64,000 nucleotides of DNA, from contig NC_091368.1 in NCBI RefSeq assembly GCF_038502225.1, positions 21,453,485 to 21,517,484 of the forward strand, in the 5' to 3' direction. The notes under the pieces were generated by a model. That model was not told where the DNA came from. It was given only the letters and a program-made list of their open reading frames with translations, and made no database searches. The DNA is from Cherax quadricarinatus. Lineage: Eukaryota > Arthropoda > Malacostraca > Decapoda > Parastacidae. This document shows, piece after piece, positions 54,307 through 64,000 of this stretch. The position numbers were made by a program, and so were the translations under genes. Position 1 is the stretch's first letter, and every line of letters starts with the position of its first letter.

Positions 54307-54894
54307 TCACCCTACATCATATCTTGTATACTTATTTATCCTCTTTTTCTTAAAATATGTATTACCTATAACTAAACCCCTTTCTATACAAGGTTCAATC
54401 AAAGGGCTCCCATTATCATTTACACCTGGCACCCCAAACTTACCTACCACACCCTCTCTAAAAGTTTCTCCTACTTTAGCATTCAGGTCCCCTACCACAA
54501 TTACTCTCTCACTTGGTTCAAAGGCTCCTATACATTCACTTAACATCTCCCAAAATCTCTCTCTCTCCTCTGCATTTCTCTCTTCTCCAGGTGCATACAC
54601 GCTTATTATGGCCCACTTCTCACATCCAACCTTTACTTTAATCCACATAATTCTTGAATTTACACATTCATATTCTCTTTTCTCCTTCCATAACTGATCA
54701 TTTAACATTACTGCTATCCCTTCCTTTGCTCTAACTCTCTCAGATACTCCAGATTTAATCCCATTTATTTCCCCCCACTGAAACTCTCCTACCCCCTTCA
54801 GCTTTGTTTCGCTTAGGGCCAGGACATCCAACTTCTTTTCATTCATAACATCAGCAATCGTCTGTTTCTTGTCATCCGCACTACATCCACGCAC
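54307..54894 (-). CDS. RTE LINE apurinic-like endonuclease, N-terminal part
   Basis: 195 residues plus about 12 in-frame codons upstream (LGCLNVR), with no ATG visible. The motifs of LINE endonucleases are in order: N near NVRG, LDVLALSETKLKG (catalytic Glu), AIISVYAPGEERN, VIVVGDLNAKVGE (Asp/Asn) and GNTYFKKKRINKYTRYDV. It ends at TGA 54309-54307, where the copy at 37546 has CGA (Arg). The same frame continues into 54294-52087. One nonsense change therefore separates two otherwise contiguous halves of an endonuclease-RT polyprotein. Confidence 0.87.
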   Translation of the reverse strand: MRGCSADDKKQTIADVMNEKKLDVLALSETKLKGVGEFQWGEINGIKSGVSERVRAKEGIAVMLNDQLWKEKREYECVNSRIMWIKVKVGCEKWAIISVYAPGEERNAEERERFWEMLSECIGAFEPSERVIVVGDLNAKVGETFREGVVGKFGVPGVNDNGSPLIEPCIERGLVIGNTYFKKKRINKYTRYDVG

Positions 54895-55339
54895 ATTTAA
54901 GCATCCCAGTTTTATAAAGTTTTTCTTCTTCTCTCTTTTAGTAAATGTCTACAGGAGAAGGGGTTACTAGCCCATTGCTCCCGGCATTTTAGTCGCCTCA
55001 TACGACACGCATGGCTTACGGAGGAAAGATTCTTTTCCACTTCCCCATGGACAATAGAAGAAATAAAGAAGAACAAGAGCTATTTAGAAAATGGAGAAAA
55101 ACCTAGATGTATGTATATATATATGCATGTGCATGTCTGTGAAGTGTGACCAAAGTGTAAGTAGGAGTAGCAAGATATCCCTGTTATCTAGCGTGTTTAT
55201 GAGACAGAAAAAGAAACCAGCAATCCTACCATCATGCAAAACAGTTACAGGTTTTTGTTTTACAGTCATCTGGCAGGACGGTAGTACTTCCCTGGGTGGT
55301 TGCTGTCTACCAACCTACTATGGATAGCTTGATCAAAAG

Positions 55340-56401
55340 ATATGCGCAGATAGTGTGCTTTAAATGTTGAAATAACCCCCTGATCCATGGGTTGTATGAG
55401 TGGGGTGGTGATGGGAGGCATAAACACCACTCGTACATCAGGGTCTAGATCGTCCAAGTGAGGAGGGTGGGAAGGTGCATTGTCTAAAACTAAAAGAATT
55501 TTGAAAGGTACTCCTTTTTCCTGGCAATACTGGCGTGCAGCTGGGATGAAACAGTTTAAAAACCAATCCTCAAATAAGGCCAATGTCATCCATGCCTTAC
55601 GATTGTATCGATAGTGCACAGGGAGCGTATGTTTGTTTACATTTTTGAGAGCACGGGGGTTCTCGGCCATGTAAATTAAGAAGGGTTTTAATTTGAAACC
55701 AGCAATATTTCCCCCAAGCAGCAGGGAAACCCTTTGCTTCATAACCTTATACCCTGGCACACACTTCACTTCCTTAGATACATATGTTCCTTTAGCCATT
55801 TTTTTCCCAGGCCAGTTTCATCAACATTAAATATTTGTTCTGGTAAATACCCTTCTTCTTTTATTAGATTATCCAACTGAGCAACAAAGTTTTTTGCACC
55901 GTCTTCGTCACAAGCAGCTGCTTCACCTTTCGCTACCACATAATGAATTTGGTAACGCTGACGAAATCTCCTAAACCACCCATCACTTGCAATAAATTCT
56001 TGATTATACCCCTCACCAGCACGTTGTTTCAGCATGTTAAACAAACTTTTTGCTTTTCTTTGTACTTCAGAAAGCATCACATTCACTTTTTTCTCCCGAT
56101 AATCTTCTAACCAAACACTGAGCATTTTTTCCATCTCGGCAATTAGGCCTTCACGTTTCTTTGTGATAATTGTTGATGTCATAGAGGCTGAAGATTTCAC
56201 TGCTTCTTTGATGCGCTGTTTATCCTTAAGTATTGTCAACACAGTGGAGTGGGAGAGGTGAAGATCCCAAGAAATGTTGTTGACGCTTTTTCCATCCTCA
56301 TACTGCTTAATTACTTTGATCTTCTGGTCAAGAGTAAGAGCCTTTCTTGCCTTCTTGCCACAGTCTCCAGCGCAAGATTCAGACTTCCTCGTAGGGGCCA
56401 T
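55340..56401 (-). pseudogene. Tigger (pogo-superfamily) transposase, second family
   Basis: ATG at 56401 (APTRKSESC). Residues about 20-65 are the first CENP-B helix-turn-helix (ALTLDQKIKVIKQYEDG); about 85-160 the second domain (EKMLSVWLEDY, SDGWFRRFRQRYQIH). Catalytic aspartates are in FNVDETGL (residue 194), LLVLDNAPSHPP and LIQPMDQGVIS. At 55796-55805 one base is lost before an A7 run, shifting the frame between the first aspartate and the rest. The frame after the shift is 55799-55340, where the RTE LINE breaks it; the C-terminus is at 51734-51291. Confidence 0.88.
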
Positions 56402-56631
56402 GGTGAAATTTACTGTCCAGTTAGTACAGTTAAATACAGTATGATGCTGCTGGTAGGGCAGGGGAGCTCAAAGTGACGCTGGCTGCCTGGTGCGTTGCCG
56501 GGAGTAGCGGGCAAATATCGTACAGCGGTATGCATCAGCCGGCCCAGCCCAGCTGCCAGACGTATGGCTGAAAGTCTGGTCATAAGTCGGGTGGACGTAA
56601 GTCGAGCAGGTCGTAAGTCGGATGGTAGGTG

Positions 56632-56736
56632 TATATACTTTTCACCTCTCAGCCTACATTAAGACCATTACGACTACAAATATTTTAAGGTAAGTACAGT
56701 GTCTACTGTATATGCATTTTATTGCTCTAGGGAGCT
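56632..56736 (+). repeat. Family K repeat piece
   Basis: ttcacctctcagcctacatt and tatttta.ggtaagtac match family K. It is cut at TTAA by MITE copy 9. Confidence 0.6.
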
Positions 56737-57812
56737 TTAACCCTTTGAGGGTTTCGGCCGTACTAGTACGGTGTATGACCCAGGGTTTTTGACGTACTAG
56801 TACGCCTAAATTCTAGCGCCCTCAAATCTAGTGGGAGAAAGCTGGTAGGCCTACATATAAAAGAATGGGTCTATGTGGTCAGTGTGCGCAGTATAAAAAA
56901 AATCCTGCAGCACACAGTGCATAATGAGAAAAAAAAAAACTTTGTTTGGAATAAAACAGCGACTTTGCACTGTATTTTCGCATGGTATTTATTGTTGTAT
57001 TCTAGTTTTCTTGGTCTCATTTTATAGAATGGAAGACATACTACAGAAATAGAGATGATTTTGACTGGTTTTACAATGAAAAGTACCTTGAAATTGAGCT
57101 CAAAGTAGCAGAAATGTTCGATTTTTACCTAAGTTCAAAAGTAAACAAATCATGCTATGCATCCAATACATGTCAACTGGTGAGTCTAATATTCTTTTGC
57201 AAGTGCGCCAATATTATTTATACCATTTTTTACACTAATGCAGTAGTCTGCATAACAGTAAATCTTCTATTTTTTGTGAAAATAAAAATTCAAAGTGGAA
57301 AGCAAAAGAATGTAAGAGGGACATTGGGACGTGACTAATGAACAGAGGAAATGTCATTTTAGTGCCAGGAATGTCTTTCTTGTTTATTCTGGACCCTATT
57401 CAGAAATTGGCATCTTTTGAAATTTGTGTGAAATCGGCAAAATTGCTAAATTCTGACCACTGTACTGGATAGTTAAAACTGATAAATGGGTGGTTTCTTG
57501 CACTCATTCGATAGAAAAAATGGAGTTCTAGCGAAATATCCATGTTTTATGTTGATTAGTACAGTGAAATTGGCTGAAAATGGGGCTCAAAGTGGGCAAA
57601 ATCGCCGATGCGTAAACATCGGAGAGACCGCTAACTTCGCGAGAGCATAATTCCATAAGTTTTCCGTCAAATTTCAAACTTTTGGTGTCATTATGATCGG
57701 GAAAAGATTCTCTATTTTTTTTTTTTCATAAGAGAAAATTATTTTTTTTTTTAAATTTGGCCGACCCTGAGAACAAGTCTCGGAGAGGGCCTGTCAACCC
57801 TCAAAGGGTTAA
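56737..57812 (-). mobile_element. TTAA MITE copy 9
   Basis: TTAA at 56737-56740 and 57809-57812, with termini ccctttgagggtttcgg and gtcaaccctcaaaggg. It has two perfect palindromes CGTACTAGTACG at 56759-56770 and 56793-56804, starts 34 bp apart. Confidence 0.93.
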
Positions 57813-57961
57813 GCATCGTAATATTGTATGTGTGGGTGGAGTGGCCAGGAGGGCTACCACACCTGACTTCTTAGAGTAAATACTACTCACCTTTTGCCCT
57901 ACACTAAGACTACAAATATTTTGAGGTATATAATTAGTGTACTGTGTGTGTATTTTACTTT
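57813..57961 (+). repeat. Family K repeat piece
   Basis: gtgggtggagtggccagga and actacaaatattttgaggta match family K. It lies between MITE copies 9 and 10. Confidence 0.6.
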
Positions 57962-59041
57962 TAAACTCTTTGGGGGTTTCGGCCGTACTAGTACGGTTTA
58001 CGCGCCAGGGTTTTTGACGTACTGGTACGCCTAAATTCTAGCGCCCTCAAATCTAGCAAGAGAAAGCTGGTAGGCCTACATTTGAAAGAATGGGTCTATG
58101 TGGTCAGCGTGCGCAGTATAAAAAAAATCCTGCAGCACACAGTGCGTAATGAGAAAAAAAAAAAACTTTGACCGTTTGTTTGGAATAAAACAGCGACTTT
58201 ACACTGTATTTTCATATGGTATTTATTGTTGTATTCTAGTTTTCTTGGTCTCATTTTATAGAATGGAAGACATTACAGAAATTGAGATGATTTTGACTGG
58301 TTTTACAATGAAAAGTACCTTGAAATTGAGCTCAAAGTAGCAGAAATGTTAAATTTTTACCAAAGTTCAAAAGTAAACAAATCATGCTATGCATCCAATA
58401 CACATCAACTGGCGAGTCTGATATTCTTTCACAAGTGTGCTGATATTATTTATACCATTTCTACACTAATGCAGTAGTCTGCATAACAGTAAATCTTCTA
58501 TTTTTTGTAAGAATAAAAATTCAAAGTGGAAAGCCAAAGAAATATAAGAGGGGCCTGGGGATGTGACTAACGAACAGAGAACTTGTTATTTTAGTGCCAG
58601 GAATGTCTTTCTTGTTTATTCTGGACCCTATTCGGAAATTGGCATCTTTTGAAATTTGTGTGAAATTGGAAAAATTGCTAAATTCTGACCACTTTATTGG
58701 ATAGTTGAAATCAGTAAATGGGTAGTTTCTTGTACTCATTCGATAGAAAAAATGAAGTTCTAGCAAAATAGTTATGATTTTTGTCGACTAGTACACTGGA
58801 ATTGGCCGAAAATAGGGCTCAAAGTGGGTAAAATCACCGATGCGTAAACATCGTCGAGACCGCTAACTTTGCAAGAGCATAATTCCGTAAGTTTTCCATC
58901 AAATTTCGTACTTTTAGTGTCATTATGATCGGAAAAAGATTCTCTATCTTTTCATATAAATTTTTTTTATTTTTTTTTTTTAAATTTTGGCGACCCTGAG
59001 AACAAGTCTCTGAGAGGGCCTGGCGACCCCCAAAGGGTCAA
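57962..59041 (-). mobile_element. TTAA MITE copy 10
   Basis: TTAA at 57962-57965; the right target has become TCAA (59038-59041). Termini are ctctttgggggtttcgg and gacccccaaaggg. Palindromes are CGTACTAGTACG (about 57984) and a one-base variant 34 bp on. Confidence 0.9.
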
Positions 59042-59203
59042 TGCCTAGTTCTATTGCTAACTTAATATATGTTAGTGTAAACTTGTTATCTGGCATTTAT
59101 ATGCATTTATAAATGGAAAATAATGGAGTTCTGTTTTCCGGCGAAGTCTGCTTTCCGGCAGTAGCCTGGAACCTAACCTGTCAAATAAACGGGGCCCTAC
59201 TAT
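59042..59203 (+). repeat. Family K repeat, right terminus
   Basis: Reads as the complement of the terminus at 27357: tctggcattt, gcagtagcctggaacctaac, ending ggggccctac-TA. It closes the repeat that starts before 44856. Confidence 0.65.
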
Positions 59204-59205
59204 AT

Positions 59206-59962
59206 TGGGTAGATGGCGGGAATATTTTGAGGAACTTTTAACTGTCGACGAAGAAAGGGAGGCGGTAATTTCATGCACTGGCCAAGGAGGTATACCATCT
59301 TTTAGGAGTGAAGAAGAACAGGATATGAGTGTCTAGGAGGTACGTGAGGCATTACATAGAATGAAATGGGGTAAAGCAGCTGGAACTGACGGGATCATGA
59401 CAAAAATGTTAAAAGCAGGGGATGGGGGATATATTGTTGGAATGGTTAGTATTTTTGTAATAAGCGTATGAAAGAGGGGAAGATACCTAGGGATTGGCAG
59501 AGAGCATGTATAGTTCCTTTATATAAAGGGAAGGGGCACAAATGAGATTGTAAAAATTATAGAGGAATAAGTTTACTGAGTATACCAGGAAAAGTGTATA
59601 GTAGGGTTATTATTGAAAGAATTAGAGGTAAGACAGAATGTAGGATTGTGGATGAGCAAGGAGGTTTTAGAGTGGGTATGGGATGTGTAGATCAAATGTT
59701 TACATTGAAGCATATATGTGAACAGTGAGGCTCAGGTTAGGGTGTGTAGAAGAGGGGGAGACTACTTCCCGGTAAAAGTAGGTCTTAGACAGAGATGTGT
59801 AATGTCACCATGGTTGTTTAAGAAGTTGTAAAAGAAGTAAATGCTAGGGTGTTGGGGAGAGCGATGGGATTAAATTATGGGGAATCAAATACAAAATTGG
59901 AATTGACAGTTGCTTTTTGCTGATGATATTGTGCATATGAGGGATTCTAAAAAAAAAGTTGC
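59206..59962 (+). pseudogene. RTE-clade LINE fragment, older subfamily
   Basis: Starts in the linker before the RT (gatggcgggaatattttgagg) and passes ALHRMKWGKAAGT-, DWQRACIVPLYKGKG- and GLRQRCVMSPWLF-type segments, with internal deletions and stops. The motif C region reads FADDI (about 59915). The CR1 LINE at 59963 terminates it. More diverged than the other RTE copies. Confidence 0.75.
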
Positions 59963-62265
59963 AAAGAACATAACATAAGAAAGAAGGAACACTGCAGCAA
60001 GCCTACTGGCCCATGTAGGGCAGGTCCATGTCAACCCCCAGCTTAGACCAGTGGCCCACCCAGTAAGGTGACCTCCAATTAAGGAAGGAGCACGGCTTCT
60101 GACGCAGTAGCACCAGGTAGTCGGGTCCAACTCACACCCACCCACACCCAGTCGTGTATTTATCTAACCTTTTTTTAAAACTAAAGCTTCTATGACGGTA
60201 CTTGGGAGTTTGTTCCACTCGTCCAAAACTCTGTTACCAAATCAGTGCTTTCCTATATCCTTCCTGAATATGATTTTTTTTTATCTTAAAACCACTTCTG
60301 TGAGTCCTGTCTAGGCTAGATATTTTTAGCATGCTATTTACAGCCCCTTTATTTATCCCTGTTTTCCATTTATACACCTCAATTGCATCCCCCCTAATTC
60401 TACACCTTTATAGAGGGTGCAGATTCAGGGCCCTCAGCCTATCCTCATAGGGAAGATTTCTGATACATATGATCAACTTTGTCATCCTCCTCTGTACGTT
60501 TTCCAGTGCATTTATATCCATTCTGTAATACAGTGACCAGAACTGTGAAGCATAAGCTAAATGAGGAATAACCAAGGATATATAGAGTTGAAGAAAAACC
60601 TAAGGATTTCTATTATTTATGCTTCTTAATATGAAGCCTAGGATTCTGGTAGCTTTATTGCAAATGCTTATGCACTGTTGTCTTGGTTTCAGGTTACTCC
60701 TAACCAGAACTCCTAAATCCTTTTTGCAATCAGTAGTATTAAGATCTACATCATTTAGTTTATATGTGGCATGGTTATTATCCTTTCCAACATTTAGAAC
60801 TTTGCATTTGTCTATATTAAACTGCATCTGCCACTTCTCCGACCATTGCATCGGTCTATTCAAATCTTCCTGGAGTGCTCTAATATCCTCATTAGAATGA
60901 ACTGGACAGCCATTTTGGTGTCATCAGCAAATTTGCTTATGTTGCTATTTATTCCCTCATCTATGCCGTTTATGTAAATTGTGAACAACAAGCGGCTCAA
61001 CACTAACCCCTGTGGAACACCGCTTGTGATGTGCCCCCATTCTGATTTCTCCCCATTTATGCAAACTCTCTGCTGCCTATTTGTCAACCATGCCTCTACC
61101 CAGGGAAAAATTTCTCCTATTCCCTGTGCTTTAAGTTTCCTTAATAGCCTCTGGTGTGGAACTCTATCGAGAGCCTTACTGAAGTCCGTATACACAATAT
61201 CATATATGATCTACCTCCTCAAATACCTTAGTGAAAAAAGTTAGTAAATTCGTAAGACAGGAACGCCCCTTTGTAAAACCGTGTTGAGATTCATTAATCA
61301 GTTTATGCCTTTCAAGAATTGCCTCTGCAATTATTGATTCCATAAATTTTCTCACTATGGAGGTAAGGTTTATTGGTCTATAGCTTGAAGCTAAGGACCT
61401 GTCACCTGTCTTGTAAATAGGTATTACATTTGCCATTTTCCACATATCTGGCACTATACCAATTTGTAGTGATATGTTGAAAAGATTAGCCAAAGGTATG
61501 CTAAGTTCCTCTTTACATTCCTTTAAAACTCTTGCAAACAATTCGTCAGGGCCTGGGGATTTCTTAGCTTTTAATTTCTCTATTTATCTGAGGACCATGT
61601 CACTAGTTACTCCAATTGTGCATAGTTTATTATCGTCCTATTCTACATAATTTATTATTTCTGGAATTTCGCTAGTATTTTCCTGGGTAAAAACCGAGAG
61701 GAAGTAAGTATTGAAAAGTTCACACATATCCTTATTACTGTTAGTGATCTGATCTGAGTTACTCTTAAGTGGGCCAATCTTGTCCCTAATCTTACTTCTG
61801 TATACCTGAAAGAACCCTTTTGGGTTAGTCTTCGAGTCCCTTGCGGCCTTAGCCTCATAATCCATTTTAGTTTTTTTTTTTTTTTTTTCTAACTGAATAT
61901 ATTGATTTGTTAACTGCCCATCCCCTCTTTTGATATTTATATATATGCCTCTCTTTTGACCAATGAGATGTTTTAATCTATTGTTCATCTTTTTTGGATC
62001 ATTTTTGTTAGATCTAATTTCCCTACTCGGAACAAAAGTTGTCTGGGCAGCTAGAACTATGCTCTGAAAAACATCATATTGGCAACCAACACCACCAACC
62101 TGACCCATGGCCAGGTCATCCCAGTTTAGCCCACCCAGGTAATTTCTCATTGCCATGAAATTGGCCAAGCAGAAGTCTGGGACAGAGACTTGATTGCAGT
62201 TATCTGCGTAATTCCATGATATATTTAAACTAAGTGATTTGTGATCGCTTTCCCCAAGCTCACCA
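59963..62265 (-). mobile_element. CR1 LINE, 5'-truncated
   Basis: The minus strand runs from the endonuclease C-terminus to the 3' end, which finishes in cttatgttatgttc. It is longer than the coding part because of a 3' UTR of about 600 bp (60600-59963). Confidence 0.85.
60600..62265 (-). pseudogene. CR1 LINE endonuclease end and reverse transcriptase, decayed
   Basis: The 62265-61638 part has ESDHKSLSLNISWN (endonuclease end) and QKRGIYINIKRGDGQ. 61541-61200 has NVIPIYKTGDRSLASSYR and HGFTKGRSCLTNLLTF. 61195-60860 has motif A YTDFSKALDRVPH, motif B TSGVPQGLVLSRLLF and motif C SKFADDTKMA. 60863-60600 has WQMQFNIDKCKVLNVGK and KDLGVLV. There is at least one stop between 61638 and 61541, and frame changes near 61200 and 60860. 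A catalytically plausible RT but broken into four frames. Confidence 0.85.
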
Positions 62266-62429
62266 GCAGTGAGAATGGCAGCCACTTTAAGTGGCAAGTG
62301 GTTCACAGTTCAGGACGAAGGAAGATAAGGGGGTTTAACAGAGAAGATGTGAAGGTAGGAAATCAATTCTCTGTTCTCCAGGATGAGTTTACTTCAGTGG
62401 TTAGTGAGGTTAAAGATATCACTGACTCC

Positions 62430-62833
62430 CCTGCTAATCAAGGTAAGAATATTCTAATTGTAGGAGATTCTCAGGTAAGATATATGGACCGTGCTTTTTG
62501 TAACAAAGATAGGAAGGTCAAACAGAGGGAGTGCCTCCCAGGAGCTGGTGTTGGCGACATAGTCAGTGGTACAGGTCAGCCATAGTAGTAGTCAGGTCTA
62601 AGGGAGGAATCCCAATCATATGTAGCATCTTGCCTAGAAAAGGAATGGGCAATGAATGGATGTCTATGGCAATTGGTATAAATTGCTGGCTAGACAGGTA
62701 CTGCAAGGAACTTGCAATCCCATTCATTGATAACTGGGACAAATTCTATGGCAAACATGATATGTATGCAAGGGATGGGGTTCATCTCTCTGGGGCTGGA
62801 GTGGTTGCATTAGCCAATTCGATTGAGGGGTAA
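62430..62833 (+). pseudogene. CR1 ORF1 esterase-like domain with internal deletion
   Basis: ILIVGDSQVRYMDRAF (62451-62498) contains the nucleophile-type GDS block of SGNH hydrolases. DGVHLSGAGVVALANS (62776-62823) contains the D-x-x-H block. These two blocks are known from the esterase of CR1 ORF1. The central part is missing: the first block ends at about 62580 and the second begins in a different frame at 62585, so the frame is broken by a deletion. Upstream (62280-62400) RRKIRGFNREDVKVGNQF is the usual ORF1 lead-in. Confidence 0.75.
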
Positions 62834-63000
62834 TTGATGACTTGTCTAGGACTTTAAACTGATAGATTATAGGGGTATGGGTGTTAGTGAGAAACAATCA
62901 GGCTGCAGTATTAAGGTCGAAAACAGCAGATATTACCGGCATACCTCTGGGATATGTTTAAAAGCCAATATTCAAAATAAAGTTGCTAGTAAAGGCAAAG

Positions 63001-64000
63001 CAATTGTTCAACAAACAATGAGAGATAGTAGAGGGCAACGAGTGACTTGCCCCTTTAAGGTTTTCTATACAAATAGTAGGAGTCTAAGATATAAGATAGA
63101 TGAGCTAAGATTACTTGCAAGTGCAGGTAATATAGATATTATTGCTATAACAGAGACAAGGTTCAACCTGAAAGATAGAGAAATGCCTTCTGAATGCAAC
63201 ATACAGGGTTATAAACTATTCCACACTGATAGTCAACAGGAAGGGTGATGGAGTGGCGATGTAAGTCAGATAAAATTTAAATTGTCTTAGATATGATATA
63301 AGATTAGAAACATTAGACACAGAATCTGTTTGGCTAGTTTCTCGAAGGTCGTGACAAATTAATTTTGGGTGTGATTTATAGGCCCCCCAAACCTTGATAG
63401 GGAGTGCAGGAAGCTTTTATGGGACAAAATTCATAAGGCATCTGGATATGAAAATGTTGTATTAATGGGAGATTTTAATTTTAGACAAATTGATTGGAAC
63501 AATGTGACAGGAAATCTTGTTTCAGAAATCTTGATACAGATCAGGATTTCTTTTTTAAACAGTTTGTGACAGAACCAACTAGAGGAAACAATCTACTTGA
63601 CTTGGTTCTTGCCAATAAAGAATCACTAATTATTAATCTTGAGGTTAATCATGAGCTTGGGGAAAGCAATCACAAATCACTTAGTTTCAATATATCATGG
63701 AATGATCCTGATAAATACAATCAAATCTCTGTTCCAGACTTTCGCTTGGCCGATTTCATGGGACTGAAAAATTACCTGGGTGGTCTAAATTGGGATGTCC
63801 TGACTATGGGTCAGGTAGGTGATCTTGGTTGCCAACATGATGTTTTTCAGAGCATAGTTCTAGCTGCCCAGACAACTTTTGTTCCGAGTAGGGAAATTAG
63901 ATCTAACAAAAATGATCCCAAATGGATGAACAATAGAGTAAAACATATCATTGGTCAAAAGAGAGGCATATATAGGCGTGTCAAAAAAGGGAATGGGCAG
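63001..64000 (+). pseudogene. CR1 ORF2 endonuclease and linker, frameshifted
   Basis: VFYTNSRSLRYKIDELRLLA then IDIIAITETRFNLKD (catalytic Glu) lie at 63060-63175. After a frameshift at about 63250 come the VIYRPP-type segment (63375), VLMGDFNFRQIDW (63455-63495), NNLLDLVLANKE (63590-63625) and ESNHKSLSFNISWND (63664-63708), which give the Asp/Asn and His motifs. Then come GGLNWDVLTMGQ and the linker. At least three frame changes make this copy inactive. The RT would lie beyond the window. Confidence 0.8.

Larger units (their letters stand above)
51735..55325 (-). mobile_element. RTE-clade LINE, close to full length
   Basis: About 3.6 kb. The 5' leader (55325-54930, including gtaagccatgcgtgtcgta on the minus strand) is followed by endonuclease, RT, C-terminal domain, 3' UTR and a T/A-rich tail at 51735-51765. 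It is inserted in the second Tigger's coding region. A perfect target duplication could not be read. Confidence 0.88.
50721..56631 (-). mobile_element. Second Tigger transposon, split by an RTE LINE
   Basis: Termini cacctaccatccgactta and taagtcggatggtaggtg with TA outside. Subtracting the LINE (51735-55325) leaves about 2.3 kb, normal for Tigger. The coding strand is minus. Confidence 0.9.
62266..64000 (+). mobile_element. CR1 LINE, 5' part, continues past window end
   Basis: Same CR1 family in plus orientation, head to head with the copy on its left. It carries the ORF1 esterase region (62430-62833), a spacer, the endonuclease (63001-63690) and the endonuclease-RT linker up to the window edge (QKRGIYRRVKKGNGQ). 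Confidence 0.85.

Overview
The window is animal nuclear DNA, AT-rich and made almost entirely of transposable elements. It shows no operons, ribosome-binding sites or prokaryotic gene layout. The mix of elements is what I would expect of a decapod crustacean: an RTE-clade LINE ending in the sequence gccaccctgccttggtggg, CR1 LINEs, Penelope-like, Tigger/pogo and TTAA-specific piggyBac elements, and a tRNA-derived SINE carrying 'acctgggtgttagt'. That assignment rests on remembered repeat families, not on a search.

Only one host-like gene is visible: an uninterrupted 317-residue ORF with eleven C2H2 zinc fingers (15697-16650). It lies in the only sizeable low-repeat stretch (about 12.9-16.6 kb). 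Its stop codon sits at the junction with an RTE LINE insertion, and a decayed finger-like sequence resumes on the far side of that LINE.

Region by region: 1-2.1 kb holds a TTAA MITE inserted in an RTE LINE. 2.4-4.3 kb has two pyrimidine-rich simple-sequence tracts around a LINE 3' end. 4.8-11.8 kb is an array of TTAA MITEs with a Penelope-like remnant (5.9-6.8 kb) and a Tigger cut up by three MITEs. 11.8-12.9 kb has inverted-repeat remnants and a SINE. 16.65-18.8 kb is an RTE LINE and 19.4-20.7 kb a decayed LINE. 20.7-34.5 kb contains two copies of one Tigger-like element (X1 and X2, opposite orientation), two CAG/CTG-expanded Tiggers and more MITEs. 34.6-37.5 kb is a foldback complex. 37.5-42.3 kb has an RTE and a CR1/Jockey-type LINE back to back in a TTA-rich microsatellite, and 42.5-44.9 kb another LINE. 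45.0-59.2 kb is a nested stack: one old repeat split by a near-complete Tigger, a near-complete piggyBac, a second Tigger (itself split by an almost full-length RTE LINE) and two TTAA MITEs. 59.2-64 kb has an RTE fragment and two head-to-head CR1 LINEs.

The most unusual signal is in the TTAA family. Ten copies of about 1 kb share both termini with the 2.9 kb piggyBac element at 47684-50615. One end carries a pair of 12-bp palindromes with starts 33-34 bp apart. The inner four bases differ between subfamilies (CTAG, TATA or GATC), yet both members of a pair change together and each stays palindromic.
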